From NCBI GenBank assembly GCA_015057705.1, contig SVDU01000002.1, positions 1 through 64,000 of the forward strand: a stretch of 64,000 nucleotides of DNA. Direction: 5' to 3'. The notes under the pieces were generated by a model, which saw only the letters and a list, made by a program, of their open reading frames with translations, was not told the DNA's origin and did not search any database. The first letter of the stretch is position 1. Each line of letters starts with the position of its first letter. Below are positions 61,736 through 64,000 of this stretch, in pieces. The DNA is from Paenibacillaceae bacterium (GTDB taxonomy: Bacteria > Bacillota > Clostridia > Lachnospirales > Lachnospiraceae). The translations under genes were made by a program, and so were the position numbers.

Positions 61736-62626
61736 CTAAACTTTCTCGCCCGCATTCTTACCCAGAATGCCAGACGGTTTAACCAGCAGTATAATGATGA
61801 GAATGGCGTAGGTAATGGCTTCATACCACCCTGGAGCAAACAGCTTTACAAATATTTCAATGAGACCGACTAAAATTCCTCCCAGCATGGCGCCGGGGAT
61901 GACTCCGATTCCCCCCAGTACAGCTGCAATAAAGGCTTTCAGTCCCATCATGGATCCCATGTCATTGGTCACACGGGGATATTTGGCGCAGTACATCAGG
62001 GCGGCAACTGCTGCCAGTCCGGAACCAATGGCAAAGGTGACGGTAATGACTTTATTTACATTAATTCCTGCAAGAATGGAGGCATCCCGGTCCTGGGGAA
62101 CTGCCCGCATCGCTTTTCCCATTCTGGTTCTTTTAATAAAAAGCTGCAGCGCTGCCATCATAAATATACCAATACCAATTGTCAGTACAACGTTCAAAGG
62201 GAGACTTGTTCCAAACACACTGATAGAAGGAAGGTCAAAAATTTTCTGTATATTACGAGGCTTTGCTCCAAAAAGAACCATGGCAAGATTCTCCAGAAAC
62301 AGGCTCATGGCAAGTGCCGTAATAAGAGCGGACATGGCGCCTGCTTTCCGTACCGGCTTATATGCCACAACCTCCACAACCACACCTGTTCCGGCGCAGA
62401 TTACAATGGCCAGAAATACGGACAGCCATGGGGGCATTCCGGCATTGATCATAAGCGGAATGGTATAAAACAGGGTATAGGAACCGATCATGATAAAATC
62501 CCCGTGGGCAAAATTAATCATACGGATTATTCCGTATACCATCGTATAGCCCAGCGCAATCAGGGCGTAAATCGCGCCCTGGTTCAGTCCGTTTATCAGG
62601 CTCTGAATAAATAATGAAAATGTCAT
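61736..62626 (-). CDS. livH: Branched-chain-type amino acid ABC permease LivH
   Basis: A 296-residue permease with about eight membrane segments. Motifs include QSLINGLNQGAIYALIALGY, MINFAHGDFIMIGSYT, RMGKAMRAVPQDRDASILAG and AAVLGGIGVIPGAMLGGILVG (split). AAAGGA precedes the ATG. It lies 88 bp after livK; that gap contains two mutually exclusive hairpins that could reduce readthrough from livK, giving more binding protein than membrane parts. Confidence 0.95.
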   Translation of the reverse strand: MTFSLFIQSLINGLNQGAIYALIALGYTMVYGIIRMINFAHGDFIMIGSYTLFYTIPLMINAGMPPWLSVFLAIVICAGTGVVVEVVAYKPVRKAGAMSALITALAMSLFLENLAMVLFGAKPRNIQKIFDLPSISVFGTSLPLNVVLTIGIGIFMMAALQLFIKRTRMGKAMRAVPQDRDASILAGINVNKVITVTFAIGSGLAAVAALMYCAKYPRVTNDMGSMMGLKAFIAAVLGGIGVIPGAMLGGILVGLIEIFVKLFAPGWYEAITYAILIIILLVKPSGILGKNAGEKV

Positions 62627-62652
62627 AGGCCGTTTCCTTTCTCCTTCAAATG

Positions 62653-62693
62653 GAAAATGTGCACCAAAGACATTTTCATGCTTTTATGCACAT
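62653..62693 (-). promoter_or_regulatory. Alternative hairpins between livK and livH
   Basis: GAAAATGT-N9-ACATTTTC (62653-62677) and ATGTGCA-N23-TGCACAT (62657-62693) share bases, so only one can form at a time. This may be an attenuator or a processing and stability element that separates livK from livHMGF expression. Confidence 0.45.
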
Positions 62694-62714
62694 CTCCTGA
62701 TTGTCTTTTTAATA

Positions 62715-63929
62715 CTATTTTTTTGTTCCTTCCGGTGACAGGGTCATCAGCCATTTTACCTTGCCGCCCTCAAAGGTATTGATGGCAACCGATTTTTCAG
62801 GATCCCCGTTTTCATCAAGAGTGAAGGTTCCCCCTACGCCGGTAAAGGTCATTTTCGTCATTCCCTTAATTAAGGAAGGGGTGTCTGTTGCCTTACCGTT
62901 TTTCGCTGCTTCGGCAATCATATAGACGGCATCATAATAAAGCGCCGCACAGGCATTTAAGCTTTCTGTCCCGTATTTTTCCTTATATTTGGACACGAAA
63001 TTAGAAACAGCAGGAGCGGTGTCTTCGGATGAATAGTGGTTGGTAAAATAGCAGTTGTCAAACTTGTCTTCCACGCCTTTCGTATCTGCACCGTCCCAAC
63101 CGTCACCACCCATAATGGCACCGGTAAAGCCTGCATCTCTGGCCGCTCCCACTAACAGAGGAACCGTATCTAAGAAACAGGGATAAAACAGGAAGTCTGC
63201 TCCCTTTGCCACAACCTGGGAGGCCTGGGATGAGAAGTCCGTATCTTTTGTGGTACATTCTCCAGTATAGACAACCTCAATTCCATTTGCCTTGGCATTC
63301 TCTATAAATGCATCTTTTAATCCATTGGAATAATCATCGTCCTTTGCATAGATAACGGCTGCTTTTTTCCAGCCTTTTTCTTTTGCAAACTGAGATGCCA
63401 TTTTTCCCTGATAGGGATCGATGAAGCAGTCGCGGAAAATGCTGGGACCTTTTAATGTAACATCTTTATTGGTAGCTCCAGTTGCAAGAAGGAGCATATT
63501 ATCCTTGGAAGCCTGTTCTGCAATGGGGAGGGTTACTGATGAGAAAAAGCATCCCACTATGGCATTTGGGCTTTCCTTCATCAGACTGTTATACGCATTG
63601 ATCGCCTGTTTTGCATCGCTGGCATCGTCAACGACTTTTCCGCCGTTTACAATCTCAATTTTGTATTCCGAATTACTGGAATTGATTTCTTCTGCTGCCA
63701 TGGTAATGGCATTCTGAGCGCCTTCTCCATAGATGGCAGAACCACCTGTCAGAGAACAGATCGCACCGATTTTAATGGTTTTCGACCCATCGCCGGCAGC
63801 TTTTGTTTCCCCCGAAACCGCTTTTGTACCTGCCCCTGCTGCACTTTGCTGTGCAGATGATCCGCACCCGGTCAGAAGACTGCTGGCCATAGCTCCAATT
63901 AGCACAGCTGATAATAACTTTTTCTTCAT
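62715..63929 (-). CDS. livK: Amino acid ABC transporter substrate-binding lipoprotein LivK-like
   Basis: A 404-residue type I periplasmic-binding protein anchored as a lipoprotein. The signal MKKKLLSAVLIGAMASSLLT ends in the lipobox LLTGC. Type I features: KIGAICSLTGGSAIYGEGAQ, VGCFFSSVTLPIAEQASKDN and DSYSNGLKDAF-like YAKDDDYSNGLKDAFIENA. The ligand is not predictable; besides branched-chain amino acids, related proteins take other amino acids, amides and urea. GGAGG precedes the ATG. It is first in the operon; its promoter is not clearly identified in the last 70 bp, though TTGACA occurs at 63973-63978. Confidence 0.93.
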   Translation of the reverse strand: MKKKLLSAVLIGAMASSLLTGCGSSAQQSAAGAGTKAVSGETKAAGDGSKTIKIGAICSLTGGSAIYGEGAQNAITMAAEEINSSNSEYKIEIVNGGKVVDDASDAKQAINAYNSLMKESPNAIVGCFFSSVTLPIAEQASKDNMLLLATGATNKDVTLKGPSIFRDCFIDPYQGKMASQFAKEKGWKKAAVIYAKDDDYSNGLKDAFIENAKANGIEVVYTGECTTKDTDFSSQASQVVAKGADFLFYPCFLDTVPLLVGAARDAGFTGAIMGGDGWDGADTKGVEDKFDNCYFTNHYSSEDTAPAVSNFVSKYKEKYGTESLNACAALYYDAVYMIAEAAKNGKATDTPSLIKGMTKMTFTGVGGTFTLDENGDPEKSVAINTFEGGKVKWLMTLSPEGTKK

Positions 63930-64000
63930 ATTCCCATCCTCCTCATGCTTTTTTTGTTATATAAAACGGTTTTTTGTCAAACAAAAAGAGGCTTTCCCGC

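Noticed and set aside
61815-62468. 217-codon plus-strand ORF opposite livH
   Set aside because: It is a mirror of a highly conserved permease gene, has no ribosome site and no recognisable domain.

Overview
The window looks like a chromosomal segment of a Gram-positive obligate anaerobe of the Lachnospiraceae, probably near Lacrimispora or the Clostridium saccharolyticum/sphenoides group. This placement is inferred from gene content: an HrcA/CIRCE-controlled groESL, a NiaR-type NAD regulator, FeoA/FeoA/FeoB with a Cys-rich FeoB companion, a yhiN-cmk-ispH-rpsA cluster, an FprA flavodiiron protein, and AGGAGG ribosome sites with canonical TTGACA-17-TATAAT promoters. I see no rRNA, tRNA, CRISPR array, prophage or insertion sequence. 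Most genes lie on the minus strand.

Layout. 0.1-1.6 kb: guaB. 1.9-5.9 kb: trehalose operon treB-treC and the treR repressor, with a palindromic operator filling the -35/-10 spacer of both promoters. 6-8.7 kb: groES-groEL and a downstream membrane protein. 8.8-11.1 kb: a YtxH-like protein, and bioY-bioB behind a BirA-type operator. 11.1-15.1 kb: L-rhamnose operon rhaB-rhaM-rhaA-rhaD, with a 52-bp tandem repeat directly in front of rhaB. 15.1-17.6 kb: a gene-poor, AT-rich stretch with a CarD-like gene, an orphan promoter with a possible structured RNA, cspA with a long leader hairpin, a 31-codon putative lipoprotein, and a probable type I toxin-antitoxin pair (27-residue membrane peptide plus antisense RNA). 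17.8-21.1 kb: MocR, MORN and AraC genes joined by GTGA overlaps. 21.2-27.4 kb: glnS, then a nucleoside phosphorylase/ECF transporter/NiaR operon. 27.4-31.6 kb: two L,D-transpeptidases flanking an oppositely oriented unknown gene. 31.7-38.4 kb: metal block with an atypical P1B ATPase, an HD-GYP protein, a divergent Fur paralog and the Feo system. 38.5-48.8 kb: M13 peptidase, rpsA, ispH, cmk, yhiN, a polyphosphate kinase 2 fusion, an Fe-S aldo/keto reductase and aspartokinase. 48.8-53.2 kb: arginase-fold/HD/TudS genes, an AraC-ClpP pair and fprA.

53.2-63.9 kb holds the most interesting unit: twelve same-strand, tightly packed genes. They are a complete Liv-type ABC importer (livK-H-M-G-F), a cytidylate-kinase-like protein, a D-amino acid transaminase-like class IV aminotransferase, a DUF4392 protein, PxpB, PxpC, a DUF1445 protein and PxpA. 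DUF1445 and DUF4392 are the two domains of mammalian D-glutamate cyclase, and PxpABC is the bacterial 5-oxoprolinase. The operon therefore reads as a candidate D-amino acid to D-glutamate to 5-oxoproline to glutamate pathway with its own importer. This is inferred from gene content and order; no activity can be shown from sequence alone.

Other observations to check are the arginase-fold gene whose only plausible start is ATA in an ATAA overlap, the metalloregulator-like GTTAG-N6-CTAAC palindromes in the iron block, and the NAD-linked ECF/nucleoside operon.
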